Made by a program: the position numbers and the translations under genes
The notes under the pieces: generated by a model
Databases searched by the model: none
Seen by the model: only the letters and a program-made list of their open reading frames with translations
Told to the model about the DNA's origin: nothing
In this document: positions 53,270 through 62,634 of the stretch, piece by piece
Position numbering within the stretch: the first letter of the stretch is position 1
Layout: the number at the start of each line of letters is the position of its first letter
NCBI GenBank assembly: GCA_044352985.1
Contig: JBILCU010000001.1
Location: 186,001 to 250,000 of the forward strand
From: JADJDM01 sp044352985
GTDB lineage: Bacteria > Bacteroidota > Bacteroidia > B-17B0 > Aurantibacillaceae
Length of the DNA stretch: 64,000 nucleotides
Reading direction: 5' to 3'

Positions 53270-55258
53270 TTAATGGTTATTCGGTTCTATTCTTTTTAAA
53301 TCAATTTCTGGGTGAGGATGTATAACAAGCGGGAATTTTTCAATTTTTATAGAGCTACTATCTAAACCAAAAGCTCTACCCTCAGATAAACTGAATTTTT
53401 TAAGCAAGAAATACATGTCCATAATCACGCGCTCATGCCAAGGTAAATCATTATCATAAGACAAGAATTTTTCAATTAACACAAATTTAAAATCGCCAAT
53501 TACATTATTTCTGTTTAAAGATTCATATCTACTCGTAATATCTACTTCTCCTCTTTTCACCATTTCCTGAACCACTTTACGGAACATGTAATTAATTTTT
53601 GGAGCAACTTTAAATCCTAAGTTAAAGTCAATACGAATAACATCTTCATGAACAAACTCTCTAACCTGATATTCCATCAAATTTGGTTCATCCATTACAT
53701 TCACATGTACAAACCAATAAATATCGGCCCGTTTTGGACGTTTTTGTAAAATAGAATACATGATTTTTGATTCTACTTCATCAGGACGTGAAGAGTTGGT
53801 TAGATAAACCAAATGTGTTGCATACTTGGGAATAGTTAAATCATTACTTAACTCTGCTAATACATCTTTATACTTCGCAACTTTTACAAATTCGGTATAG
53901 TTTTTACGAATGTTTTTAGCAACATACCACACCGTCATAACCAACGCAAGAAAAGTAGCAATAACAAGTGTTACATATCCTCCATGACTGAATTTACTTA
54001 TGTTTGCCCAAAAAAAGGATAACTCTATTGTTAAATATACTCCAATAATAAAAAAAACTAAAAGTCGATTAAAACGTTTCATTATTAAAAAATAAGACAA
54101 TAATATTGTTGTCATTATCATACAGAGAACAATTGCTAAACCATATGCAGCCTCCATATTACTTGACTCCTTAAATCTCCAAACAATCATTATACATCCA
54201 AATAGTAACAACCAATTTATTGAAGGGATATACATTTGACCTTTTAGCTCAGTAGGGTATTTGATTTTAACTTTTGGCCATAAATTTAAACGCATGGCCT
54301 CGTTGATTAATGTAAACGATCCGCTAATTAATGCTTGCGAAGCAATAATAGCTGCCATTGTAGCAATACCAATTCCAATTGGTAAAAACCAATCAGACAT
54401 TATTAAAAAAAATGGATTACCCGGATTGTTTGGAGAACCACTCAATTCAATTAACGTTTTACCTTGATTTGAAATTAAATAAGCTCCTTGACCAATATAA
54501 TTTAATACTAAAGTGGTTTTAACAAATATCCAACTTATTCGGATATTCTTTCTTCCGCAATGCCCCATATCACTATACAAAGCTTCTGCTCCTGTAGTAC
54601 ATAAAAATACAGCGCCAAGAACATAGAAACCTTCATGATGAATAGAAAGTAATTTAATTGCATAATATGGATTCAGAGCTTTTAGTATAGATATATCAGA
54701 AAGCATTTGTATGATTCCTAATACACCTAACATTCCAAACCATAAAAACATTAATGGACCAAAAAATTTCCCTATAAACTTGGTGCCAAATTGTTGTATA
54801 ACAAAAAGGACAATAATTATAGAAATTACAATAGGGACAGTATTAAGATTTGGATTAAATGTTCGCAAACCTTCAATTGCTGATGCAACAGAAATTGGTG
54901 GCGTAATTATTCCATCAGCTAATAATGCTGAGCCGCCTATTATTGCAGGAACAAGTAACCATTTCTTTTTACATCGTTTTACCAATGTATACAAAGAAAA
55001 AATTCCTCCTTCACCTTTGTTGTCGGCCTTTAATGTTAGTATAACATATTTAATTGTTGTTTGAAGTGTAAGTGTCCAAAATATACAAGAAATAGCTCCC
55101 AATACAATTTCAGCGCTTATTGGTTGATTTCCAATTATGGCTTTCATAACATAGAGAGGAGATGTGCCAATATCACCGTAAATAATTCCTAATGTTACAA
55201 TTAAACCACCTAATGTAATTTTATTAATGTGGTGGTGCCCAGAATTATGATTTTCCAC
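53270..55258 (-). CDS. kup: Kup-type potassium uptake transporter
   Basis: A 662-residue K+/H+ symporter of the KUP/HAK/KT family. Twelve membrane helices fill the first ~450 residues; LGIIYGDIGTSPLYVM is the family signature, and NKGEGGIFSLYTL, GGSALLADGIITPPISVASAIEG and GAVFLCTTGAEALYSDMGHCG follow as in E. coli Kup. A long cytoplasmic tail is present as usual. It should allow potassium uptake under low turgor or acid. It sits alone on its strand between HemCD and the DUF6089 gene. Confidence 0.96.
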   Translation of the reverse strand: MENHNSGHHHINKITLGGLIVTLGIIYGDIGTSPLYVMKAIIGNQPISAEIVLGAISCIFWTLTLQTTIKYVILTLKADNKGEGGIFSLYTLVKRCKKKWLLVPAIIGGSALLADGIITPPISVASAIEGLRTFNPNLNTVPIVISIIIVLFVIQQFGTKFIGKFFGPLMFLWFGMLGVLGIIQMLSDISILKALNPYYAIKLLSIHHEGFYVLGAVFLCTTGAEALYSDMGHCGRKNIRISWIFVKTTLVLNYIGQGAYLISNQGKTLIELSGSPNNPGNPFFLIMSDWFLPIGIGIATMAAIIASQALISGSFTLINEAMRLNLWPKVKIKYPTELKGQMYIPSINWLLLFGCIMIVWRFKESSNMEAAYGLAIVLCMIMTTILLSYFLIMKRFNRLLVFFIIGVYLTIELSFFWANISKFSHGGYVTLVIATFLALVMTVWYVAKNIRKNYTEFVKVAKYKDVLAELSNDLTIPKYATHLVYLTNSSRPDEVESKIMYSILQKRPKRADIYWFVHVNVMDEPNLMEYQVREFVHEDVIRIDFNLGFKVAPKINYMFRKVVQEMVKRGEVDITSRYESLNRNNVIGDFKFVLIEKFLSYDNDLPWHERVIMDMYFLLKKFSLSEGRAFGLDSSSIKIEKFPLVIHPHPEIDLKRIEPNNH

Positions 55259-55358
55259 GTAGAATTGATTTTAGAAATGCAAATGTATAGGTTTTTTTAT
55301 CGTATTATTAAGAATTTACTTGAAAATCAAGTGTAATAAATAATCATTGCAGGTAAGA

Positions 55359-56942
55359 TTACACACTTATTTTCATAATTGCCCTAAACAAACCTAAATC
55401 ATCAAAGCGATCGGGCTGTTCGTATTTCATGACGCGCTTACGCTCCAATGCTTTTCCAGTTGCATCGCCCATGGCAATGGCTTTATAATGCGATTCCCAT
55501 TTGTTTTTTTCAAAAAACGCATCCACGTTACTTGGACTAGTGAATACAAGTATGTTGGTGTCTTTATCAATAATAACAGCATGTTTCAAGGTTTGATAAA
55601 CCGGCAAATTAATTGCATTTTCTTTTTTCACAATTTGGTTTTGCACGCTTTGCATGCTTTCTTTAGCAATGGGAAATAAAATCTTGGCATTTCCAACTAA
55701 GGAAGAAAATTGTTTTCCAATTAATTTGGTATCGGTTGATTGACCAATGAAATCAGCTCTTTGATTAAATTGGCGTAGTTCCATAGCAGTTTGTTTGCTG
55801 ATGCAACCAAATTTCACTTTTTCAATTTTAGGCTGCTGCTGAAAGAAAAATTTTACCGCATGCTTGCTGCTGAAAAAAATCCAATCTGTTTTTGGCAACT
55901 CTGCAAATTGAATTTGTTTAAATTCAATTAATGATTTACCATTCACCTCAAAATTTAAACGCTTCAAGGCGTTTGGTAAGTAATCATGCTGCCTAAAGTC
56001 TTTACTCACAAAAACTTTTTGTGATTTTATGTTATTGATGTGATCAACGACTTTCTCTGGTAAGTCGGCCGGATAATGCGCTTGAAACAAAACCTGTACA
56101 GGTTGTTTATCAAAAGAAGTTGATTTTGATACCCAAACATTAAAAACTTTACGTTCGTCTTCGGTAAAATCAGTTTCGCAATATGCGCCTAGTGGTAGTT
56201 GACAACCACCATCAAATAAATTCAATATTCTTCTTTCTAATGAAATACTTAACTGAACATTTTCATCGTTCAGCTCAGCCATGGTGCTTTCCATTTCAGC
56301 ATCCTGTTCGCGAATTTGCCAAGCCAACACGCCCTGAGCAGGCGCAGGTATAAATTCTTTAGGATCTAATTTCTCTACATGCAAATCGCTCAGGTCTATT
56401 TGTAATCTTTCAACACCAGCAGCTGCAAGCATTATAGCATCATATTGCCCATCGCGTAATTTTTTTATACGCGTAGGAACATTGCCTCGTAAATCTTCAA
56501 TAATTAAATCAGGTCTAAATGCAAATAATTGTGATTTTCTTCGTGCAGATGAAGTTCCTGTTTTTGCATTTTTCTTTAAATGAAAACGCATTTTTTCATC
56601 TACGCATTCTTTACGAATCAATAACAATTCAGAAGGATCTTCTCGTTGCGAAACTGCTGCAATCATTAATCCTTCAGGGCTTTCAGTTGGTAAATCTTTA
56701 TGGGAATGAACCGCAAGATCAATTTCTTTGTTTAGCAAAGCTTCTTCCAATTCCTTAGTAAAAAAGCCTTTGCCTTCTAACTTATCAAATGATGTATTCC
56801 ATTGTTGAGAACGATCACCTTGAGTAGAAATAATTTTTAATTCTACCTGATGCCCTTTTTTCTCCAATAAATCTTTAGTGTAATTAGCTTGCCAAAGTGC
56901 AAGTTCGCTGCCACGTGTGCCGATAATGATTTTTTTTGCCAT
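55359..56942 (-). CDS. hemC: Hydroxymethylbilane synthase fused to uroporphyrinogen-III synthase
   Basis: A 527-residue bifunctional tetrapyrrole enzyme. Residues 1 to about 305 are HemC: KKIIIGTRGSELALWQAN, AVHSHKDLP with the cofactor-site residues, DLRGNVPTRIKKL, and LFDGGCQLPLGAYC with the dipyrromethane-binding Cys247. Residues from about 310 to the end are a HemD-type domain (QKVFVSKDF, DWIFFSSKHAVKFFF, LFPIAKESMQ, ILVFTSPSNVDAFFE, AIAMGDATGKAL), loose but in proper order. One chain would thus form and close the linear tetrapyrrole. It begins five bases after hemA's stop, so hemA-hemCD are one operon. Confidence 0.9.
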   Translation of the reverse strand: MAKKIIIGTRGSELALWQANYTKDLLEKKGHQVELKIISTQGDRSQQWNTSFDKLEGKGFFTKELEEALLNKEIDLAVHSHKDLPTESPEGLMIAAVSQREDPSELLLIRKECVDEKMRFHLKKNAKTGTSSARRKSQLFAFRPDLIIEDLRGNVPTRIKKLRDGQYDAIMLAAAGVERLQIDLSDLHVEKLDPKEFIPAPAQGVLAWQIREQDAEMESTMAELNDENVQLSISLERRILNLFDGGCQLPLGAYCETDFTEDERKVFNVWVSKSTSFDKQPVQVLFQAHYPADLPEKVVDHINNIKSQKVFVSKDFRQHDYLPNALKRLNFEVNGKSLIEFKQIQFAELPKTDWIFFSSKHAVKFFFQQQPKIEKVKFGCISKQTAMELRQFNQRADFIGQSTDTKLIGKQFSSLVGNAKILFPIAKESMQSVQNQIVKKENAINLPVYQTLKHAVIIDKDTNILVFTSPSNVDAFFEKNKWESHYKAIAMGDATGKALERKRVMKYEQPDRFDDLGLFRAIMKISV

Positions 56943-56947
56943 TAATG

Positions 56948-58210
56948 CTATTGGTTTTCTTTCAACAATGCTTCTTTAGCTGTTTTCATGGCAACGGCAT
57001 TGTATTTTTTTTCCATGTATGTAATTACCTTATCAAGTACTTCTCTGCTTTGTGAATCAAGTAAGTTGATGTCTTTGGCAAAAACTTCATTTATTGCAAT
57101 TTCTTTAATTGCTTTTACTTTTTTAGGAATTTCGCCAAAAGCAAGTTCAATAGAGCGTTCTCTGCATATTTTCAGGAAATCATCCAAACGCTGATTGATT
57201 AACTTTTCGCAGGAATTTAATTCTTGTTCACGTTTTAACAAGTTTTGTTTTGCCTGTTCGTTTAAGGTTTCAACTGCAATTAATTTCACTTCATATGCTG
57301 CTAAAATTTCTCTATCGATATCATTCGGAACAGCCAAATCAATAATCACTTTTTTTGTTTTATCACCTGCAAGTAATTGCTCGTATATGTCTTTTGTAAT
57401 GATTGGCACTTGAGATGAAGTGCAAGTAATCAACACATCAAAACCTTTTTTGTAGTTTTTTAAAGAAGTTAAAGGATAAGAAGTTCCGCCTAAATCATCA
57501 GCTAATTTTTTTGCTTTGCTTTCGGTACGGTTAAACACAACAAAATTTGCAAACATATGTTTCTTTAAATACTTGCACAGGTTAGTGTTTGTTTCACCAG
57601 CACCAATAATTAAAACGCGCGCATCATTTTTAATATTTAATTGTCTTAACTGACGGTAAGCCAAAGAAACAACAGATACGGGATTTTTTGAAATTCCAGT
57701 ATTCGTATAAATGTCTTTTGCAGTTTCTATAGTTTGTTTAATCAATAATCGGATTAAATCTCCAGTTAAGCCTAACTCATTACATAGCTCATATGATTTT
57801 CTTACCTGAGTTATTATTTCTCGTTCACCAATTACCAATGAATCTAAAGAGGATGCAACCTGAAATAAATGTTGAACAGCATCAGTACCACTAAAAATTA
57901 AAGCTGATTTAGCTAGTTCCTTTATTTTTGTAAGATCTGTATTTGGCTGAATGGAAGTTAGTAAAGAAACCAATTGTTCGTTTGAAATTAACTCATTACT
58001 TCTGAAAATCAGTTCTACTCTGTTACAGGTAGAAAGATACATTAACTCTTGTAAAAAATAAGTTGATTTAATTGAAGGAAGTACTTCTCGCTGTGTTTCT
58101 TCAGACAAGTGAAGCAAGCCAATATTTTCAATACTAGCGTTTTTGTGTGTAAATGCAACAACTTGAAGCGAGTTCAACATAGGTATGTAAATTTCAGAAC
58201 AAGTTGACAT
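56948..58210 (-). CDS. hemA: Glutamyl-tRNA reductase
   Basis: A 420-residue enzyme making glutamate-1-semialdehyde from Glu-tRNA, the first step of C5 heme synthesis. VVAFTHKNASIENIGLLHL, LSTCNRVELIFRS with the catalytic Cys, SSLDSLVIGEREIITQVRKSYELC, and the NADPH loop VLIIGAGETNTNLCKYLKKH are the family signatures, and the C-terminal helices form the dimer domain. ATGs at 58210 and 58180 are both possible; the second starts nearer to the usual N-terminus (MLNSLQVVAF). It is the first gene of the hemA-hemCD operon, preceded by a 469-base gene-free stretch. Confidence 0.96.
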   Translation of the reverse strand: MSTCSEIYIPMLNSLQVVAFTHKNASIENIGLLHLSEETQREVLPSIKSTYFLQELMYLSTCNRVELIFRSNELISNEQLVSLLTSIQPNTDLTKIKELAKSALIFSGTDAVQHLFQVASSLDSLVIGEREIITQVRKSYELCNELGLTGDLIRLLIKQTIETAKDIYTNTGISKNPVSVVSLAYRQLRQLNIKNDARVLIIGAGETNTNLCKYLKKHMFANFVVFNRTESKAKKLADDLGGTSYPLTSLKNYKKGFDVLITCTSSQVPIITKDIYEQLLAGDKTKKVIIDLAVPNDIDREILAAYEVKLIAVETLNEQAKQNLLKREQELNSCEKLINQRLDDFLKICRERSIELAFGEIPKKVKAIKEIAINEVFAKDINLLDSQSREVLDKVITYMEKKYNAVAMKTAKEALLKENQ

Positions 58211-58679
58211 TCTTTTGTCATGATATTGTCATTAAAAACAATTTAGAAACAGTTTAAATAAGAATCGATGGATTGTTCAACTTAAATTACTGAAATTCAT
58301 TCCAATAAACAACAAAGTTATCCAGCTATAACTAAATGATATTTGTCAGTTTTTGTTTACTAATTTTTTCGCTGCGAGAATGTGAATTGAAATTACTTTT
58401 TTGAGCAGACTTAAAATAAACTGATGAGCTATTAAAACTCATTTAAATAAATTAAAACATTAGAATAAAACTTGTTGTTCATTTTTATTACACTTTTATT
58501 TTATATCTATATATTTATTGTCTTTTAATTATAGTATGTTAAGTTCTAATCATCTTCATATCGGTAAATTCAACTTAATGCGTTTAATTTTGTGCACTCA
58601 ACTCACCTTATAATTAATAGTAGAGGACAATTCCTCTGAGATAAAAATACATTTAAATAAATTAATTTTTCTTTTAAAA
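58211..58679. other. Gene-free stretch between hemA and DinB genes
   Basis: An AT-rich divergent intergenic region of 469 bases. The only clear structure is a short perfect hairpin, AGAGGA/TCCTCT with a CAAT loop at 58622-58637, about 40 bases before the DinB start. No ORF, tRNA or known RNA motif was recognised, and I could not place a convincing promoter for either side. Confidence 0.5.
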
Positions 58680-59192
58680 ATGACAATTGGAAAAGAACTA
58701 ATTCAAGAATTAACATTAGAGGCAGCGCTAACAAGACGTTATTTGAAAAATGTTCCTTTCGATAGACTTGATTTTAAACCGACAGAAAAATCCGAAACAT
58801 TAGGGCGACTTGCAGTTCACGTAGCAGAGATTATTGCTTGGTTGATCTCAGTAGTTAATACAAATCGGCTAGACTTCATTGACTTTAAGCCCAAAGATAT
58901 CAAATCGACAGAGGAACTTTTATCATATTTCGACACTTTGCTTGTAGAAGCAATAAAATCTTTAGACACAGTTAAAGATGAGGAATTTGAAGAAAATTGG
59001 TCAATGACAAATGGTGAAGAATTATATTTTACATTACCTAAAAAGCAAGTAGCTCGACTTTTTTGCATGAATCATTTGGTTCACCATCGGTCTCAACTGG
59101 GTGTTTATTTGCGAATGTTAGATATTATTGTTCCAGCAACCTATGGACCATCTGCGGACAACTTTGACATAATTTTAACTAATAAATATTAA
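58680..59192 (+). CDS. DinB family protein
   Basis: A 170-residue four-helix DinB/YfiT-like protein. The metal-binding His positions are suggested by RLAVHVAEIIAWL (about residue 46), and by MNHLVHHRSQLGVYLRML near residue 130, where the typical H..H.R.Q...YLR pattern is clear. DinB-type proteins are thiol-dependent transferases or damage-inducible proteins without a fixed role; this one has no neighbours that tell. The downstream flank starts TAACGCATTTTGGAAAC, and could mark an accessory gene. Not the DinB polymerase (pol IV), despite the name. Confidence 0.85.
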   Translation: MTIGKELIQELTLEAALTRRYLKNVPFDRLDFKPTEKSETLGRLAVHVAEIIAWLISVVNTNRLDFIDFKPKDIKSTEELLSYFDTLLVEAIKSLDTVKDEEFEENWSMTNGEELYFTLPKKQVARLFCMNHLVHHRSQLGVYLRMLDIIVPATYGPSADNFDIILTNKY

Positions 59193-59362
59193 CGCATTTT
59201 GGAAACGTAAGCAGAATGTAAGTTGTTTCCAAGTTATTTGTTTTAATACCAAACATGCGACTTCTTTTTGGGTGTTAGCGCTCAAATGTTTAATTTCACC
59301 AAGCAAAATGCGGACACCTTTATGGAAACAAATAATTTCATAAAACATTAAAATAAACTCAA

Positions 59363-59599
59363 ATGTCTCAGGAAATAGATCCTACAATTTTATTAGATAT
59401 TGTTTCTACGGTAATGCCTTACGGGAAATATGAAGGCACTCGATTGTATAAACTACCTGTTTCATACCTCGAGTGGTTTAATCGAAATGGCGGGTTTCCA
59501 AAAGGAAAACTTGGAATGCTTTTAGAAACACTATATGTTATAAAATTAAACGGACTTGAGTATTTATTGAAACCAATTATTGAAATGAAAAAGTTGTAG
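59363..59599 (+). CDS. DUF3820 family protein
   Basis: A 78-residue protein recognisable as DUF3820: TVMPYGKYEGTRLYKLPVSYLEWF and NGGFPKGKLGMLLETLYVIKLNGLEYLL (in parts) are the whole conserved domain. The motif PYGKYEG is like that in exonuclease and helicase accessory proteins in other phyla, so a nucleic-acid link is possible but unproven. It is short, complete and soluble. It converges on the small hypothetical gene; a weak 7-bp hairpin (59593-59599 with 59619-59625) lies at its end. Confidence 0.8.
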   Translation: MSQEIDPTILLDIVSTVMPYGKYEGTRLYKLPVSYLEWFNRNGGFPKGKLGMLLETLYVIKLNGLEYLLKPIIEMKKL

Positions 59600-59632
59600 A
59601 AAAAAATAGTTTGCACAACTACAACATTAATA

Positions 59633-59986
59633 TTACAACCAACCTTCTTTTTTAAAATAATCAATAATGGCTTCGGTCATTAATTTATTTTGTTGCTTGC
59701 CTTCTAAAAAAGGAATATTTTCTTTTTTATTCCAGTGAGGCCAACCATCCTCATCTCTTCCTGCAAACTCATAAAAACCATATGGTTCAAGTAGTGTACA
59801 AATAGCAATATGCATTACCGATAGTTTTTCATCTTTTTTAAATTTACGAAATCCCATTCCCAATTCCTGAACACCAATTAAAAAAAGTATGCCATCAATT
59901 TGTGGTTCTTCACCTGTAAATTCTTTGAATTTATTCAGGATAATTTGCCAATCACTAAGTTGTTTTTGCTGTTTTTCTATTTCCAT
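59633..59986 (-). CDS. Hypothetical protein, small, conserved-looking
   Basis: A 117-residue protein from the ATG at 59986 (a GTG at 59998 is also in frame). I do not recognise a family. Features: an N-terminal helix rich in Gln and Lys, the stretch IDGILFLIGVQELGMGFRKF, and a region rich in aromatic residues (YGFYEFAGRDEDGWPHW) then ending DYFKKEGWL. There are no membrane segments or signal peptide. It reads like a conserved single-domain Bacteroidota protein. It is divergent from the 2'-5' ligase gene, with starts only about 30 bases apart. Confidence 0.7.
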   Translation of the reverse strand: MEIEKQQKQLSDWQIILNKFKEFTGEEPQIDGILFLIGVQELGMGFRKFKKDEKLSVMHIAICTLLEPYGFYEFAGRDEDGWPHWNKKENIPFLEGKQQNKLMTEAIIDYFKKEGWL

Positions 59987-60015
59987 TATCTTTAACACTG
60001 CAAATTAACTAAAAA

Positions 60016-60573
60016 ATGAGTTCACTCACTGAAAAACGCTATTTTATTGCAGTTCTGCCCCCACACAATTTAATAGAAGAAGTGGAAGCTATAAAAGATG
60101 ATTTTGCACTTAACTATCAATCAAAAGGCTCAAAAAACGCACCTGCTCATATTACTTTACACATGCCCTTTTTATGGAAGCAGGACAAAGAAGAAAAACT
60201 ATTAGCTGAACTTAGTCAACTTCAAAATAATGCATTACAATTTAACATCGAATTAAAAAAATTCTCACATTTTGGTGATCGGGTAATTTATATTGATGTT
60301 GTTAAAAATGAAAAATTATCTGCTTTACAAAAAATGGTTGTTGATGTAATGAAACACTTATATATTTTTAATCAAGCGGAAGATAAAAGAGGATTTCATC
60401 CACACATAACAGTTGCATTTCGTGATTTAAAGAAAGAGCAATTTGTAAAAGCATGGGATGTATACAAAGAAAAAACTTTTAACCGAAGCTTTACCTGTTT
60501 TTCGTTTACATTATTACGACACGAAAATAAACTTTGGAAAGAAATTCATACTTTTAATTTGAAGCATGAATAA
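60016..60573 (+). CDS. 2'-5' RNA ligase/cyclic phosphodiesterase family protein
   Basis: A 185-residue 2H phosphoesterase. The two HxT-type motifs are HITLHMPF (about residue 46) and HPHITVAF (about residue 122), with hydrophobic strands between as usual for LigT/ThpR. Family enzymes hydrolyse or join 2'-5' or cyclic phosphate RNA ends; the true role is unsettled. It overlaps queG by eight bases, so these genes are coupled, and the set with queG and a cysteine desulfurase points toward tRNA metabolism. Confidence 0.87.
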   Translation: MSSLTEKRYFIAVLPPHNLIEEVEAIKDDFALNYQSKGSKNAPAHITLHMPFLWKQDKEEKLLAELSQLQNNALQFNIELKKFSHFGDRVIYIDVVKNEKLSALQKMVVDVMKHLYIFNQAEDKRGFHPHITVAFRDLKKEQFVKAWDVYKEKTFNRSFTCFSFTLLRHENKLWKEIHTFNLKHE

Positions 60574-61495
60574 AATTGCATTAACACAATATATAAAAGA
60601 AGAAAGTAAACGATTAGGTTTTGAATATTGTGGTATTTCAAAAGCTCAGTTTTTAGAGGAAGAAGCTCCTCGTTTAGAAGCCTGGCTTAGAAATAATCAT
60701 CAAGGCAATATGCATTACATGGAAAATCATTTTGATAAACGATTAGATCCACGCTTATTGGTAGATGGAGCAAAATCTGTGATTTCATTATTATTAAATT
60801 ATTTTCCATCTGAAAAACAAAATAACGATGCTCCAAAAATTTCTAAGTATGCATACGGAAATGATTACCATGATGTAATAAAATCTAAATGCAAAACGCT
60901 TTTAAATTCACTACAGGAAAAAATCGGAGATTTTAATGGAAGATGTTTTGTTGATTCTGCGCCCGTAATGGATAAAGTATGGGCAGCAAAAAGTGGATTG
61001 GGATGGGTTGGTAAAAACAGCAATATCATCAATAAAAAATCAGGTTCATTTTTTTTTATTGCTGAAATTATTTGTGATTTGGATTTAGTAGAAGATGTTG
61101 CTATACAAGATTATTGCGGAACCTGTACACGTTGTATTGATGCTTGCCCAACGCAGGCTATTGTAAAACCTTACGTAGTTGATGGAAGTAAATGCATTTC
61201 TTATCTCACCATTGAACTAAAAGAAAATATTCCTAATTCGTTTCAATCACAAATGGATGATTGGATGTTTGGTTGCGATGTGTGTCAAGATGTATGCCCA
61301 TGGAACAGATTCAGTAAACAGCATGAAGAACCTTTGTTTAATTCTCAACATGGTATTTTAGATTGGGATAGAAAACAATGGGAAGAAATTACCGAAGAAA
61401 CATTTAAAAAAGTATTTTCGAAGAGCGCAGTAAAACGAACAAAATATAAAGGCTTACAACGCAATATTCAATTTTTAAAAAGAAGAAATGACTGA
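60566..61495 (+). CDS. queG: Epoxyqueuosine reductase
   Basis: A 309-residue QueG enzyme that makes queuosine from epoxyqueuosine in tRNA, using cobalamin and two 4Fe-4S clusters. The cluster ligands are YCGTCTRCIDACPTQAI and FGCDVCQDVCPWN; FVDSAPVMDKVWAAKSGLGWVGKNS and the catalytic Asp are also visible. It is slightly shorter than E. coli QueG, as the C-terminal HEAT part is missing, which is common. It overlaps its neighbours by eight bases at each end; the following gene is a cysteine desulfurase that could supply sulfur for its clusters. Confidence 0.95.
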   Translation: MNKIALTQYIKEESKRLGFEYCGISKAQFLEEEAPRLEAWLRNNHQGNMHYMENHFDKRLDPRLLVDGAKSVISLLLNYFPSEKQNNDAPKISKYAYGNDYHDVIKSKCKTLLNSLQEKIGDFNGRCFVDSAPVMDKVWAAKSGLGWVGKNSNIINKKSGSFFFIAEIICDLDLVEDVAIQDYCGTCTRCIDACPTQAIVKPYVVDGSKCISYLTIELKENIPNSFQSQMDDWMFGCDVCQDVCPWNRFSKQHEEPLFNSQHGILDWDRKQWEEITEETFKKVFSKSAVKRTKYKGLQRNIQFLKRRND

Positions 61496-62633
61496 TTTAA
61501 AACAACCTTATTACTTTGATAACAATGCAACAACACCAATTGATGAAAGAGTATTGAAAACCATGTTGCCTTTTTTTAATAAGTATTATGGCAATGCATC
61601 AAGTACTACACATGTTCAAGGAATTACTGCACGACATGCAGTTGAAGAAGCGCGATTAAAAACAGCGCAATTAATCAATGCAGAAGAAAATGAAATCATT
61701 TTTACTTCAGGAGCAACTGAAGCCATTAACATAGCATTAAAAAGTGTTTGGGAAAACTATTCTAAGTATGGCAAACACATCATAACCGTTAAAACAGAAC
61801 ACAAAGCAGTATTAGATACGTGTTTGTATTTAGAAAAACGCGGTGCAGAAATAACTTATTTAAATGTTGATGCGGAAGGTTTAATTAACCTCGATGAATT
61901 AAAAGATAAAATGCACGATACAACTATTTTAGTTGCTGTTATGCATGCAAACAATGAAACAGGCGTAATTCAACCCATTGAAGAAATTTCAAAAATTGTC
62001 CATCAATACAATTGTTTATTGTTGACTGACGCAACTCAGTCGGCAGGCAAACAAATGTTAGATGTTAATGAGTTGGGTATTGATTTATTGTGTTTATCTG
62101 CGCATAAAATGTACGGGCCAAAAGGCATAGGAGCTTTATATGTTCGCAGAAAAAAACCACGTGTACAGTTAGCAGAATTTATCCATGGTGGCGGGCATGA
62201 AAAACAAATTCGTTCAGGCACATTAAATGTTCCTGGTATTGTTGCTTTAGGAAAAGCATGTGAATTAGCACAATATGAATTATGGGATAATAATACACAT
62301 GTATCTAAACTACGAGCATACTTAGAGCATCAGTTACTGGAGATTGAAGGCTTACGAATTAACGGAAGCACAAGATATCGACTGTACAATACATCAAACA
62401 TTTGTTTTCCAAAAAAGAGTAGTGCAGAATTAATTGGTAAATGGGGTTCTCTTTTTTCGGTTTCAAGTGGCGCAGCATGCGCATCAGGAAGCAAAGAAAT
62501 TTCACACGTACTTAAGGCTATGCAATTAAATGAGGAAGATGCAAACAGTAGTTTACGTTTCAGCTTTAGTAAATACAATACTTTGGAAGAAGTGAAAGAT
62601 GCAGTAAGCTTTATACTTACTGCTTTTAAATGA
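61488..62633 (+). CDS. Cysteine desulfurase (second copy in window)
   Basis: A 381-residue PLP-dependent desulfurase. YYFDNNATTPIDERVLKTM opens it; HANNETGVIQPIEE, SAHKMYGPKGIGALY with the PLP Lys, and SSGAACASGSKEISHVL with the active Cys are present. It resembles NifS/IscS-type enzymes like the one at 31126, but is clearly a different gene (different loop, no close identity). It overlaps queG by eight bases, which suggests a role in cluster or thiolation supply near tRNA modification. It converges on the lipoprotein gene at one base distance. Confidence 0.92.
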   Translation: MTDLKQPYYFDNNATTPIDERVLKTMLPFFNKYYGNASSTTHVQGITARHAVEEARLKTAQLINAEENEIIFTSGATEAINIALKSVWENYSKYGKHIITVKTEHKAVLDTCLYLEKRGAEITYLNVDAEGLINLDELKDKMHDTTILVAVMHANNETGVIQPIEEISKIVHQYNCLLLTDATQSAGKQMLDVNELGIDLLCLSAHKMYGPKGIGALYVRRKKPRVQLAEFIHGGGHEKQIRSGTLNVPGIVALGKACELAQYELWDNNTHVSKLRAYLEHQLLEIEGLRINGSTRYRLYNTSNICFPKKSSAELIGKWGSLFSVSSGAACASGSKEISHVLKAMQLNEEDANSSLRFSFSKYNTLEEVKDAVSFILTAFK

Positions 62634-62634
62634 T

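Noticed and set aside
58680..59192. DinB gene as DNA polymerase IV
   Set aside because: The protein is a 170-residue four-helix DinB/YfiT type without any polymerase motif; the shared name is historical.
59204..59233. GGAAAC...GTTTCC pair as a second site for the efflux repressor
   Set aside because: Only six bases of each arm match, the spacing is different (18 instead of 16 bases between these cores) and it follows the DinB gene, not a promoter.
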